Assembly: GCA_020445765.1 (NCBI GenBank)
Contig: JAGRFY010000129.1
Span: forward strand, 1 to 60,994
Direction: 5' to 3'
Length of the DNA stretch: 60,994 nt
Origin: Rhodocyclaceae bacterium
GTDB taxonomy: Bacteria > Pseudomonadota > Gammaproteobacteria > Burkholderiales > Rhodocyclaceae
Positions 37,197 to 45,960 of the stretch are shown here, piece by piece; position 1 is the stretch's first letter; the number at the start of each line of letters is the position of its first letter. Under the pieces are notes generated by a model. The model was not told the origin of the DNA. It worked only from the letters and a program-made list of their open reading frames with translations, and did no database searches. The translations under genes and the position numbers were made by a program.

Positions 37197-37667
37197 TCAT
37201 GCCAACCGCAACTTGGCCCGGGAATCGTGACGCAGACCGGCAATGCCCAGCAAGGCGAAGCCGATGCCGGCCACCAGCGGCGCCCACAGGTCGTCGCGAA
37301 ACGGCCGGGCAACGCCGTTGATGTCGGGCCAGCGCTCGAGGTAGCGCACGCGCAGTCGAACCGTGTCGGGCCTGCCGCGCAGGAAATTCCATTGCACGAA
37401 CCGATGGTCGACGACGTCCCGGCCATCGATGTCGCCCGCGGCTGCGGCGAAGCGGTAGCGCACGGCGACCTGCGGAATCCGTCCGCGGCGGGCGTCGAAG
37501 CGGCCACCGGGCGCGCTGCGCGCGCCGGTGACCTCGGCAGCGACGAGCATCGCATCGATTTCGGTGCCGAAGCCGGCAAGCACGATCGGGCGCCCTTCGA
37601 CGCCGCCGACCAGTGACAATCCGAGCAGGCCCAGCGACAGCGCGAGCAGGCTGATCGCGCGGGACAT
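37197..37667 (-). CDS. DUF3592-like membrane protein
   Basis: A 156-residue protein with an N-terminal helix (about 5-25), an extracytoplasmic beta-rich segment (PQVAVRYRFAAAAGDIDGRDV; VRLRVRYLERWPDIN) and a C-terminal helix (about 128-146). The layout fits DUF3592. Function unknown. It follows the crotonase gene by 23 bases, so is probably co-transcribed with it. Confidence 0.65.
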   Translation of the reverse strand: MSRAISLLALSLGLLGLSLVGGVEGRPIVLAGFGTEIDAMLVAAEVTGARSAPGGRFDARRGRIPQVAVRYRFAAAAGDIDGRDVVDHRFVQWNFLRGRPDTVRLRVRYLERWPDINGVARPFRDDLWAPLVAGIGFALLGIAGLRHDSRAKLRLA

Positions 37668-37690
37668 CGACGGTCCTGGGCCGGCTCCGC

Positions 37691-38491
37691 TCAGCGACCC
37701 GTGAATCCCGCCTTGCGCTTGTCGAGGAAGGCGTTGATGCCTTCGCCGAAATCCGTCGTCGCCGAGCAGCGCGCAAAGGCTTCGGCCTCGCTCTCGAGCT
37801 GTGCCTCGAGATGCTTGTCGTAGGCGCCGTGCAGCAGTCGCTTGATCTCGCCATAGGCATGTCGCGGTCCGCGGGCCAGCCGCTCGGCCAGCGCGGCGGT
37901 CTCGGCATCGAGTTCACCGTCGGCCACGACCCGGTTCACCAGCCCCAGGCGCAGCGCCTCGGCGGCATCGATGCGATCGGCCAGCAGCAGCATCTCCATC
38001 GCCTTGCGGGTGCCGATCAGGCGCGGCAGAAAGTAGGACATGCCGCCGTCCGCCGACAGCGCGATCGCCGCGTACGCCGACGTGAACTTGGCGTCGTCGG
38101 AACAGATCGCCAGGTCGCAGCCGAGCATCAGCGACAGGCCGAAGCCGGCACAGGCACCGCGGACCTTGGCGATCACCGGCTGATGCATTTCGCGCAGGAT
38201 CACCACGGTCGGATTGATGTACTGCTCGATCATTGCCCGGAACGCCACCAATCGCGACGCCGGCGATACCTTCAGATGGGTGGCGAACTCGCGGATGTCG
38301 CCGCCGGCCATGAAGTGTTCGCCGGCGCCTTCGATGACCAGCACCGAGAAATCGCCACGCTCGCGCAGTTGCTTGAGGCAGCGCGCGAGATCGTCCATCA
38401 TTTCGACCGACAGCGCATTGAGCACGTCGGGGCGATTGAGTCTGAGCGTGGCGACGCCGGCAGCGACGTCGAGCAAAACGGTCTGGGCCAT
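37691..38491 (-). CDS. Enoyl-CoA hydratase/isomerase family protein (PaaG-like)
   Basis: A 266-residue crotonase-fold protein. Oxyanion-hole segments are AGEHFMAGGDIREF (about 59-72) and GACAGFGLSLMLGCD (about 110-124). The two crotonase glutamates are not evident: the first is Ser in the SLMLG segment, and the second region reads ALSADGGMSYFLPRL, with an Asp as in PaaG-like isomerases. It may therefore be an isomerase or a hydratase with other acids. Substrate unknown. Divergent from a GNAT gene. Confidence 0.82.
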   Translation of the reverse strand: MAQTVLLDVAAGVATLRLNRPDVLNALSVEMMDDLARCLKQLRERGDFSVLVIEGAGEHFMAGGDIREFATHLKVSPASRLVAFRAMIEQYINPTVVILREMHQPVIAKVRGACAGFGLSLMLGCDLAICSDDAKFTSAYAAIALSADGGMSYFLPRLIGTRKAMEMLLLADRIDAAEALRLGLVNRVVADGELDAETAALAERLARGPRHAYGEIKRLLHGAYDKHLEAQLESEAEAFARCSATTDFGEGINAFLDKRKAGFTGR

Positions 38492-38592
38492 GGCAGTGCT
38501 CCGGCGCGATGATCGGACCCAGCAAAGATAGCACTTGCGACCCGGCGCCGCCGTTGCGTCGGCCTCGGCCAACGTCGTGCCAGCAACCTCCG

Positions 38593-39087
38593 ATGACCGA
38601 CACCGTCGACACCCGCCCCACCGATCTGTCCGATCCCGACGAGGCCGCCGCGTGGCTGACACTGCTCGATCACTACGCCTGCGACCCGATGGGCGGCGGC
38701 CGACCGCTGTCGCCGGAGGCCCGTACGCACCTGGTCGACCGCCTGCGGCAGCGCCAGGACTTCGTCGGCGTGATGGCCTGGGCAGGCGAAGAAGCGATTG
38801 GTCTTGCCAACGCCTTCGAGGGATTCTCGACCTTCGCCGCGAAACCACTGCTGAATGTGCATGACATCGTGGTTCGCCGGGACTGCCGCGGCCGGGGCAT
38901 CGGCCAACGACTGCTGCAGGCGGTCGAAGCCCAGGCGCGCCAGCGCGGCTGCTGCAAGCTCACGCTGGAGGTGCTGTCCAACAACCACCGCGCACTCGCG
39001 GGCTACCGCCGCTTCGGCTTCGACGACTACCAGCTCGATCCCGAAGCCGGTACGGCACGTTTCATGGAGAAGCGACTCGACCCGTGA
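38593..39087 (+). CDS. GNAT family N-acetyltransferase
   Basis: A 164-residue acetyltransferase with the acetyl-CoA pyrophosphate loop RRDCRGRGIGQRLL near residue 95 and the C-terminal AGYRRFGF motif. Substrate unknown. ATG 38593 (MTDTVDT) is preceded by CCTCCG, not a clear Shine-Dalgarno; the frame is open 28 codons further upstream. Confidence 0.82.
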   Translation: MTDTVDTRPTDLSDPDEAAAWLTLLDHYACDPMGGGRPLSPEARTHLVDRLRQRQDFVGVMAWAGEEAIGLANAFEGFSTFAAKPLLNVHDIVVRRDCRGRGIGQRLLQAVEAQARQRGCCKLTLEVLSNNHRALAGYRRFGFDDYQLDPEAGTARFMEKRLDP

Positions 39088-39230
39088 CAGGGCGCCCGCC
39101 GGCCCGATCCCGCGCGGCCGCCAATGCCGTCACGGGCGCGCATCATTGCAGTTCATCTAACCCTTCAGGCCCGTCTTCCGGCGCCCGTAGTAGGGGCATC
39201 TTCACCAACTTCCGACGGAGCGCCCGGACG

Positions 39231-39593
39231 ATGGAGCTTGCAGACCTGATTACCGCCGCGACCGGCCTACTGCGCCTGCCCGAGCGTGAGATCCTGTTCA
39301 GCGAAGGCGAAGCCGCCGACGTGATGTATCTGTTGGTGGACGGCAGAGCCGAATTGCTGGTGCAGGGGCAGATGATCGAAGTCGCCCAGTCCGGCGCCTT
39401 CCTCGGCGAGCTGGCGCTGATCGAGCCCGACCAGCCGCGGCCGATGAGCGTGCGGGCGCTGACCGATTGCCGGCTGTCGCGCATCGACGCCGATCGCTTC
39501 GAAGAGATCGTCGCCCGGCATCCCCAGTTCGCGGTGGACCTGATGAAGGTCATGGCCGAGCGCCTGAGACGGGCTCGGCTGCAGGCCGCCTGA
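39231..39593 (+). CDS. Small cyclic nucleotide-binding domain protein
   Basis: A 120-residue protein consisting of little more than one cNMP-binding (CAP_ED) beta-roll: REILFSEGEAADVMYLLVDG at about 18-37, then GAFLGELALIEPDQPRPMSV with the phosphate-binding-cassette GELAL...RP. There is no DNA-binding domain, so it may act as a sensor or adaptor. Whether it binds a cyclic nucleotide is unknown. It converges on the CoA-transferase gene. Confidence 0.8.
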   Translation: MELADLITAATGLLRLPEREILFSEGEAADVMYLLVDGRAELLVQGQMIEVAQSGAFLGELALIEPDQPRPMSVRALTDCRLSRIDADRFEEIVARHPQFAVDLMKVMAERLRRARLQAA

Positions 39594-39619
39594 GTCGTCG
39601 GCGACGCGGCAGCCGTCCG

Positions 39620-40840
39620 TCAGATCACCCCGTCCCGGCGCAGCCGGGCGAGGTCGTCGGCCGAGCGTCCCAGCACTTCGCCGAGCACCGCGTCGGTGTC
39701 CGCACCCAGGTGCGGCGGCGGTCTGTCGTACGCCACCGGCGACTCCGACAGGCGCATCGGACTCGCCACCTGCGGGATCCGCGCCCCGTCATCACCCCGT
39801 TGATCCAGCCGCAGGCCTCGCGCCGCCACCTGCGCGTCGGCGAACACGCCGGCCAGGTCGTTGATCGGCCCGCACGGCACGCCGATCGCTTCCAGCGCGG
39901 CGATCCATTGGGCGGTCTCGCGTCGCACCGTCAGCGCTTCCAATTGCGGGATCAGTTCGGCGCGGTGCATCACCCGCGCACGATTGCTGGCAAACCGGGG
40001 GTCGGCCGCCAGTTCCGGCGCGCCGGCTTCGCGACAGAAGCGGGCGAACTGGCCATCGTTTCCGATCGCCAGGATCATGTGACCGTCCGCGGTCGGAAAA
40101 TCCTGGTACGGCACGATATTGGGGTGGGCGTTGCCGAGCCGGCCGGGCGCCTGCCCGGTGGTCAGGAAATTCATCGCCTGATTGGCCAGGCAGGCGACCT
40201 GCACGTCCAGCAGTGCCATATCGACATGCTGCCCCAGACCGCTGGCCTGCCGGCGGATCAACGCCGCCTGGATCGCGTTGGCGGCATACAGTCCGGTGAG
40301 GATGTCGGTCAGGGCGACGCCGGCCTTGATCGGCCCGCCGCCGGGTTCGTCGTCGCGGCGGCCGGTAATGCTCATCAGACCACCGAGGCCCTGGATCAGG
40401 AAATCGTAGCCTGCCCGCGCGGCATAGGGGCCGCTCTGGCCGAAGCCGGTGATCGAGCAGTACACGAGACGGGGATTGACCGCCCTCAGCGACTCGTAGT
40501 CGAGGCCGTAGCGGGCGAGCGATCCGAGCTTGTAGTTCTCGATCAACACGTCGCAGGCGGCGGCCAGCTCGCGCACCAGCGCCTGCCCTTCGGCGCGGGT
40601 GATGTCGATCGTGACCGACCGCTTGTTGCGGTTGGCGCACAGGAAATAGGCGGCGGTATCGGTGTCCCGGCCGTCGCCGTCCTGCAGCCACGGCGGACCC
40701 CAATGACGGGTATCGTCACCACTGCCGGGACGTTCGATCTTCAGCACGTCGGCGCCCAGATCACCGAGAATCTGGGAAGCCCACGGCCCCGCGAGAATAC
40801 GCGACAGGTCGAGTACGCGAATGCCGGATAGCGCGCCCAT
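39620..40840 (-). CDS. Class III CoA-transferase (CaiB/BaiF), probably succinyl-CoA:glutarate CoA-transferase
   Basis: A 406-residue family III CoA-transferase. It starts GIRVLDLSRILAGPWASQIL, typical of the fold, and has the likely catalytic Asp179 in GVALTDILTG. Its start codon shares TGATG with the stop of glutaryl-CoA dehydrogenase, so the pair is coupled. The pairing implies that it activates glutarate with succinyl-CoA for the dehydrogenase; this is inference from context. Confidence 0.88.
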   Translation of the reverse strand: MGALSGIRVLDLSRILAGPWASQILGDLGADVLKIERPGSGDDTRHWGPPWLQDGDGRDTDTAAYFLCANRNKRSVTIDITRAEGQALVRELAAACDVLIENYKLGSLARYGLDYESLRAVNPRLVYCSITGFGQSGPYAARAGYDFLIQGLGGLMSITGRRDDEPGGGPIKAGVALTDILTGLYAANAIQAALIRRQASGLGQHVDMALLDVQVACLANQAMNFLTTGQAPGRLGNAHPNIVPYQDFPTADGHMILAIGNDGQFARFCREAGAPELAADPRFASNRARVMHRAELIPQLEALTVRRETAQWIAALEAIGVPCGPINDLAGVFADAQVAARGLRLDQRGDDGARIPQVASPMRLSESPVAYDRPPPHLGADTDAVLGEVLGRSADDLARLRRDGVI

Positions 40841-42027
40841 CAGTTGCAGAAGGCCTGCAAGCCGGTGATGCCGCGGCCGAGGATCAGGGCGTGGATGTCG
40901 TGGGTACCCTCGTAGGTGTTCACCACTTCCAGATTGACGACATGGCGGATCACCCCGAACTCGTCGGAGATGCCGTTGCCGCCGAGCATGTCACGGGCAG
41001 TCCGCGCGATCTCGAGCGCTTTGCCGCAGGAATTTCGCTTCATGATCGAGGTCAGCTCGACCGGCGCGTTGTCGGCTTCCTTCAGGCGACCGAGGCGCAG
41101 ACAACCCTGCAGGCCCAGCGTGATCTCGGAGAGCATGTCGGCGAGTTTCTTCTGGACCAGCTGATTGGCGGCCAGCGGACGCCCGAACTGCTTGCGCTCG
41201 AGCACATAGCGGCGGGCGCTCTCGTAGCAGAATTCGGCCGCGCCGAGGGCGCCCCAGGCGATGCCGAAGCGGGCCGAATTGAGGCAGGTGAACGGCCCTT
41301 TGAGGCCGCGCACCTCCGGGAACGCGTTTTCCTCCGGCACGAAGACCTCGTCCATCACGATCTCGCCGGTGATCGACGCCCGCAAGCCCACCTTGCCATG
41401 GATCGCCGGCGTACTCAGCCCCTTCCAGCCCCTCTCGAGCACGAAGCCACGGATGTCGCCGGCGTCGTCCTTGGCCCAGACGACGAAGACGTCTGCGATC
41501 GGGCTGTTGGTGATCCACATCTTGCTGCCGGTCAACAGGTAACCGCCGTCGGTGGCGCGGGCACGACTGACCATGCTGCCCGGGTCGGAGCCATGATCCG
41601 GCTCGGTCAGGCCGAAGCATCCGACCCACTCGCCGCTGGCCAGCCTGGGCAGGTACTTCTGCTTCTGCGCCTCGCTGCCGAAGGTGTCGATCGGCACCAT
41701 CACCAACGAGGACTGCACGCTCATCATCGACCGGTAGCCGGAATCGATGCGCTCGATTTCCCGTGCGATCAGGCCATAACTGACGTAGCCGAGGCCGGCG
41801 CCGCCGTAGCTTTCGGCGATGGTCGCGCCGAGCAGCCCGAGTTCGCCCATCTCGTCGAAGATGCGACGGTCGGTGCGCTCGTCGCGGAAGGCCTCGAGCA
41901 CCCGCGGTGCGAGCCGATCCTGTGCATACGCTCGGGCGGTATCGCGCACCATGCGCTCTTCCTCGGTCAATTGCTGATCGAGCATCAGCGGATCGAGCCA
42001 ATCGAAACTGGGTCGTGATCGGGACAT
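40840..42027 (-). CDS. gcdH: Glutaryl-CoA dehydrogenase
   Basis: A 395-residue acyl-CoA dehydrogenase that oxidises and decarboxylates glutaryl-CoA to crotonyl-CoA in lysine, tryptophan or aromatic breakdown. The catalytic base is Glu373 in [26 protein letters not shown] and the Arg in [12 protein letters not shown] are diagnostic of GcdH. Full length. Together with the CoA-transferase it forms a two-gene operon. Confidence 0.94.
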   Translation of the reverse strand: MSRSRPSFDWLDPLMLDQQLTEEERMVRDTARAYAQDRLAPRVLEAFRDERTDRRIFDEMGELGLLGATIAESYGGAGLGYVSYGLIAREIERIDSGYRSMMSVQSSLVMVPIDTFGSEAQKQKYLPRLASGEWVGCFGLTEPDHGSDPGSMVSRARATDGGYLLTGSKMWITNSPIADVFVVWAKDDAGDIRGFVLERGWKGLSTPAIHGKVGLRASITGEIVMDEVFVPEENAFPEVRGLKGPFTCLNSARFGIAWGALGAAEFCYESARRYVLERKQFGRPLAANQLVQKKLADMLSEITLGLQGCLRLGRLKEADNAPVELTSIMKRNSCGKALEIARTARDMLGGNGISDEFGVIRHVVNLEVVNTYEGTHDIHALILGRGITGLQAFCN

Positions 42028-42075
42028 CGGAACACCTCGTCGTCACCGGCGCGCCACCTGCGCCACAGGATCGTC

Positions 42076-42104
42076 AATCTAGTCCGCCGCCGGCCGACCG
42101 ACAA
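42076..42104 (-). promoter_or_regulatory. Candidate sigma-70 promoter for gcdH
   Basis: On the minus strand TTGTCG (42104-42099), a 17-base spacer and TAGATT (42081-42076) lie about 50 bases ahead of the gcdH ATG. Both hexamers match 4 of 6 consensus bases. Confidence 0.4.
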
Positions 42105-42197
42105 GCGTCGGCGCGTGCCCTGTCCGCCCGGCGCGTTCGGCCGCAGAGCGTGATGCCGCCGCTTGACGTCGCGGCACACGCGCGCAAGATAGAACGC

Positions 42198-42767
42198 ATG
42201 ACATCACTAGACGCGATCCCGCAGTGGATTCTCGCGGCGCTTGCGGCCACGCTGCTGGCGACGGCTTGCACCGCCAACCCCGCGGTCGGCGAGGTCTATA
42301 CCGACTGGGACCGGGCGGGTGGGTGCGTCAGCGGCGACACCCAGCCTTGGGGGGTGTCGGTCGGCGGCACCGCACTCGGCCCCTGCATGTTTCCCGGGCG
42401 CTTTGTCTGGATCACCTACGACGCATTGTGGTGTAGCAACTGCGACCGCCAGTTGCGGGCCACCGGCGCAGCCGCCCGCCGGGGCCCGGAGAACACCGTG
42501 TTCGTCGTCGTCGTCGGCGGCGGCCGCCACCCCCATCAGCCGGCGACCCCGGCCGAACTGCGCGAACGCGTGCGGGCATTCGAGCTCGATCCCCTCCACG
42601 TCGTCTCCGAGGGCACCACCCAGCGCATGCTGCCGCAGCATGCGCTGATCGGGCCGGATGGTCATACCTGGTTGCGCCATGTCGGCGAACTCGACGCCGA
42701 CACAATGCTGGCGACGCTCGACGCCTTTCAGGGCGGCGGTCGCCAGCCACCCGCATTCGATCGATGA
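42198..42767 (+). CDS. Thioredoxin-like lipoprotein
   Basis: A 189-residue predicted lipoprotein: a signal sequence of about 25 residues ending in the lipobox LATAC, then a thioredoxin-like fold with the redox motif CSNC in DALWCSNCDRQL. The C-terminal HALIGPDGHTWLRHVG resembles thioredoxin/TlpA cis-Pro regions. It probably reduces or oxidises envelope proteins. ATG 42198 fits the signal peptide. Coupled to the next gene by ATGA. Confidence 0.75.
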   Translation: MTSLDAIPQWILAALAATLLATACTANPAVGEVYTDWDRAGGCVSGDTQPWGVSVGGTALGPCMFPGRFVWITYDALWCSNCDRQLRATGAAARRGPENTVFVVVVGGGRHPHQPATPAELRERVRAFELDPLHVVSEGTTQRMLPQHALIGPDGHTWLRHVGELDADTMLATLDAFQGGGRQPPAFDR

Positions 42768-43240
42768 TCGCCAGTCGCGGCCCGACGCTGGAGGTGGTCG
42801 TCGAGGTCCCCCGCGGCAGCTTCCTCAAGCGTGGCTCGAATGGCCACATCGACTTCGTCTCGCCGTTGCCATGCCCCTTCAACTATGGCGCGGTGCCTCG
42901 CTGGATCGGCCTCGAGGGGGACCTGCTCGACGCCCTGGTACTCGGCCCTCGCCTGCCCGCGGGCCGGTGTCTTGCAGTACCGAGTTGGGGTGCGATCGTA
43001 CTGACCGACCGCGGTCTGGTGGATCACAAGCTGGTCTGCTGCGAACATCGGCCGAGCGACGCCCAGATGCGCTTCGTGCTCCGCTTCTTTCACTTCTACG
43101 CGGCGTGCAAGGCGATGCTCAACCTGTGCCGCGGGCAGCGTGGGCGCAATGCCTGCGACGGCTGGTGCAGCGCCCAGTTCGCGATCGACAGCGCGAGGCC
43201 CCGCGACGACCGCTGGCGGGGACCGACGGTAGAATTCTGA
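42764..43240 (+). CDS. Inorganic pyrophosphatase family protein
   Basis: A 158-residue soluble PPase-fold protein. It has EVVVEVPRGSFLKRG for the first strands and an EGDLLDALVL segment (51-60), where Asp53 and Asp56 match the family metal-binding aspartates. Asp82, Asp87 and Lys89 in TDRGLVDHKL fit the second cluster. The first family Asp is Glu51. Slightly shorter than the E. coli enzyme. It starts inside the stop of the thioredoxin-like gene. Activity is probable but not certain because of divergence. Confidence 0.75.
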   Translation: MIASRGPTLEVVVEVPRGSFLKRGSNGHIDFVSPLPCPFNYGAVPRWIGLEGDLLDALVLGPRLPAGRCLAVPSWGAIVLTDRGLVDHKLVCCEHRPSDAQMRFVLRFFHFYAACKAMLNLCRGQRGRNACDGWCSAQFAIDSARPRDDRWRGPTVEF

Positions 43241-43289
43241 CGGCGTCGTCGCACGACGCGCCGATACCGCCGAGATCGACCTTCCGACC

Positions 43290-44087
43290 ATGTCACGCAG
43301 CCCACCCCGCCGACTCCTTCGCCGCCTGCTCGGCGCCATTGCGCTGGTGTTCGTGCTGCCGGTCACCGGCGGCGTGGCCAGCCACCTGCTGCACGACCGT
43401 CCGGTCGACTGGCGCACTGCCCGGCGCGACAGCAGTGGCATGGCCCCGGACCCGGCGCGTACCCGGGACGCCGTGATCCAGGTCTACGCCGCCCGGGCCT
43501 TCCGCTGGCGCGGCGCATTCGGCGTGCACACCTGGATCGCCGTCAAGCCGTCCGGCGGCCGCCACTACACGCGCTACGAGGTGATGGGGTTCGGCTTGCG
43601 CCACGGCGGCTCGGCCGTTCGCATCCACGGCGGCACGCCCGACGCCTACTGGTTCGGCAACCGTCCCGAGCTGCTTCGCGAGCTCCGCGGCGGCGAAACG
43701 GTCGACGCGCTGATCACGCGAATCGACCGTGCCGCCCGAAACTACCCGTACGATACCCGCTACCGGGTCTGGCCCGGCCCCAACAGCAACACCTTTGTCG
43801 CCTGGATCGCCCGCGAAGTACCCGAACTCGCCCTCGACCTGCCCCCGACCGCGATCGGCAAGGATTACCTGCCGAGCGACCAATGGCTGTCGACGGCGCC
43901 CAGCGGTCGCGGCCTGCAGATCTCCCTGGGCGGCCTGATCGGATTGATCGTCGCGCCCGAAGAAGGCGTCGAGATCAACCTGCTGGGGCTCGCTGCAGGC
44001 CTCGATTTCTCGCCGCCCGCGCTGAAGCTGCCCGGCCTCGGCCGGATCGGTCCGAGCGCCGAACCGGCACTGCCGCATTCCCGCTGA
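43290..44087 (+). CDS. DUF3750 domain protein
   Basis: A 265-residue protein with an N-terminal membrane anchor (about 10-32), then the DUF3750 domain (HTWIAVKPSGGRHYTRYEVMG; NSNTFVAWIAREVPELALDLP). The Cys/His pattern of an NlpC/P60-like fold is not evident. Function unknown. ATG 43290 is 49 bases after the pyrophosphatase gene. Confidence 0.8.
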   Translation: MSRSPPRRLLRRLLGAIALVFVLPVTGGVASHLLHDRPVDWRTARRDSSGMAPDPARTRDAVIQVYAARAFRWRGAFGVHTWIAVKPSGGRHYTRYEVMGFGLRHGGSAVRIHGGTPDAYWFGNRPELLRELRGGETVDALITRIDRAARNYPYDTRYRVWPGPNSNTFVAWIAREVPELALDLPPTAIGKDYLPSDQWLSTAPSGRGLQISLGGLIGLIVAPEEGVEINLLGLAAGLDFSPPALKLPGLGRIGPSAEPALPHSR

Positions 44088-44110
44088 GGGTGGCGCAGGA
44101 CGACACCGCG

Positions 44111-44590
44111 ATGAGCGCACGCTTGAGGGACTTCCGAACCGACGATCCGGCCTGGGTGATCGCTGCCCATGGCGAGGTCTATCGGCAGGACTTCGGTTTC
44201 GACGACGAGTTCGCGCACAGCATCGACGACAAGATGCGCCAATGGCTGGTCCGCGCCGACCCGCTGAAGCGCATGTGGATCGCCGAACGCGACGGCGAGC
44301 GCGTCGGCTGCATCGCGATCTCCGATGCCGGCGACGCGACGGCCTTCCTGAACTTCGTGCTGGTGCTGCCGGCCTATCGCCGGCGACAGCTCGGCCGCCA
44401 CCTGCTGGCGACGGCGCTCGACCACGCCCGTCGCTGCGGCCAGCGCGAGGCCCGGCTGGAAACCTACCATTGCCTCGAGGCGGCACGCGCGCTCTACCGA
44501 CGGGTCGGCTTCCGGCAGATCGAGGCGCGCCCGCCGATGAACAAGTACGGCCGGCAGATCATTTCCGAATACTGGAGCCTGCCGCTCTAG
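44111..44590 (+). CDS. GNAT family N-acetyltransferase
   Basis: A 159-residue acetyltransferase with the FLNFVLVLPAYRRRQLGRHLL acetyl-CoA loop near residue 80 and ALYRRVGFRQIE near 125. Family annotation is clear; substrate is not. ATG 44111 is 23 bases downstream of the DUF3750 stop. Confidence 0.82.
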   Translation: MSARLRDFRTDDPAWVIAAHGEVYRQDFGFDDEFAHSIDDKMRQWLVRADPLKRMWIAERDGERVGCIAISDAGDATAFLNFVLVLPAYRRRQLGRHLLATALDHARRCGQREARLETYHCLEAARALYRRVGFRQIEARPPMNKYGRQIISEYWSLPL

Positions 44591-44661
44591 CGCGTCACGC
44601 GGAAATCGTCTGCCAACACGCGGCGGGCGGGTTCGGCCGTCGCTTCTGCCGGGTCGCGAAT

Positions 44662-44691
44662 CTGACCGGGCAGGCGGTCGCGAAGTATAGT
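44662..44691 (+). promoter_or_regulatory. Weak candidate sigma-70 promoter for trmA
   Basis: CTGACC (44662-44667), an 18-base spacer and TATAGT (44686-44691) end 27 bases before the trmA ATG. The -10 is good, the -35 only 4 of 6. Confidence 0.4.
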
Positions 44692-44718
44692 CCGCAGTCC
44701 CGCCGTCCCGGATTGCCG

Positions 44719-45810
44719 ATGCCCCTACCCGTCTTCGACCCCGCCTTGTACGAGACCCAGCTTGCCGGCAAGCTGGCGCGCTACCGTGCCGATTTCACCG
44801 ACCTCGGTATGCCGGAGCCTGAAGTCTTCCGCTCGCCGGCGCTCGGCTACCGGTTGCGCGCCGAGTTCCGCCTGTGGCACGTCGAAGGGCGCGTGCATTA
44901 TGCGATGTTCGACCCGGCCGAGCCCAGGAAGCCGGTACTGATCGACACGTTTCCGCCGGCCGCGGCGCCGATCGCCGAGGTGATGGCGCCCTTGCTCGAG
45001 GCGATCAATGGCGACGAGGTCCTGCGCCGGAGGATCTTCCAGCTCGAATTTCTGGCGACGCTGAGCGGCGAACGCATGGTGAGCCTGGTCTACCACCGCC
45101 GCCTCGACGATGCCTGGCAGACCGCAGCCCGCAGGCTGGCAGACGCGCTCGACATCGTCGTGATCGGTCGCAGCCGCGGACAGAAGCGCGTGCTCGAACG
45201 CGACTGGCTGCTCGAACGCATCGAGGTCGACGGGCGCTCCCTCGGCTATCGCCAGATCGAGGGCAGCTTCACCCAGCCCAACGGCGAGGTCAATCGCAGC
45301 ATGCTGACGTGGGCTCGCCGGCAGGCCGCCGGCATCGGTGGCGACCTGCTCGAACTCTACTGCGGCAATGGCAACTTCACGGTCGCGCTGGCGCCGCTGT
45401 TCGACCGCGTGCTGGCGACCGAGGTCAGCAAGTCGTCGGTCGCCGCCGCGCGGCACAACCTGACGATCAACGGTGTCGACAACATCACCCTGGTGCGCAT
45501 GGCGAGCGAGGAAATCAGCGACGCGCTGGATGGCGGGCGCCGCTACCGGCGGCTCGACGGTGTGGACCTGACGGCACACGATTTCTCGACGCTGTTCGTC
45601 GACCCCCCCCGCGCCGGGCTCGACGAGGCCACTCTGGCCCTCGCCGCCCGCATCGATCACATCCTCTACATCTCCTGCAACCCGCGGACACTGCACGCCA
45701 ATGTCACCCGCCTCGCAGCGAGCCACCGCATCGGCGCAGCGGCCGCCTTCGACCAATTCCCATACACCGACCATCTCGAATGCGGGATGTTGCTGGTCCG
45801 CAGATCGTGA
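44719..45810 (+). CDS. trmA: tRNA (uracil-5-)-methyltransferase TrmA
   Basis: A 363-residue SAM-dependent enzyme making m5U54 in the tRNA T-loop (and in tmRNA). The SAM site is LELYCGNGNFTVAL (211-224), the catalytic nucleophile Cys320 in ISCNPRTL and the base Glu354 in HLECGMLL. DPPRAGLD (295-302) is present. No N-terminal TRAM domain, as expected for TrmA rather than RlmD. Confidence 0.95.
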   Translation: MPLPVFDPALYETQLAGKLARYRADFTDLGMPEPEVFRSPALGYRLRAEFRLWHVEGRVHYAMFDPAEPRKPVLIDTFPPAAAPIAEVMAPLLEAINGDEVLRRRIFQLEFLATLSGERMVSLVYHRRLDDAWQTAARRLADALDIVVIGRSRGQKRVLERDWLLERIEVDGRSLGYRQIEGSFTQPNGEVNRSMLTWARRQAAGIGGDLLELYCGNGNFTVALAPLFDRVLATEVSKSSVAAARHNLTINGVDNITLVRMASEEISDALDGGRRYRRLDGVDLTAHDFSTLFVDPPRAGLDEATLALAARIDHILYISCNPRTLHANVTRLAASHRIGAAAAFDQFPYTDHLECGMLLVRRS

Positions 45811-45853
45811 GCCGGGCGCCGCGGCCACGACGACTCCGCCCGACCCCGAATGC

Positions 45854-45882
45854 TTGAAAGGACCTGGGCGCCCGCCTATAGT
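45854..45882 (+). promoter_or_regulatory. Sigma-70 promoter for the tartrate/malate dehydrogenase gene
   Basis: TTGAAA (45854-45859), an exact 17-base spacer and TATAGT (45877-45882). It predicts transcription starting near 45889 and a leader of about 70 bases that contains a strong GGAGGAG ribosome site before ATG 45961. Confidence 0.65.
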
Positions 45883-45960
45883 CGGGAGCGGGCAAACGGC
45901 CAGTCGCCGGAAGTCATGCCGACCGACGCGCGGACGGCCCGAGCACGGGAGGAGCCGGGG

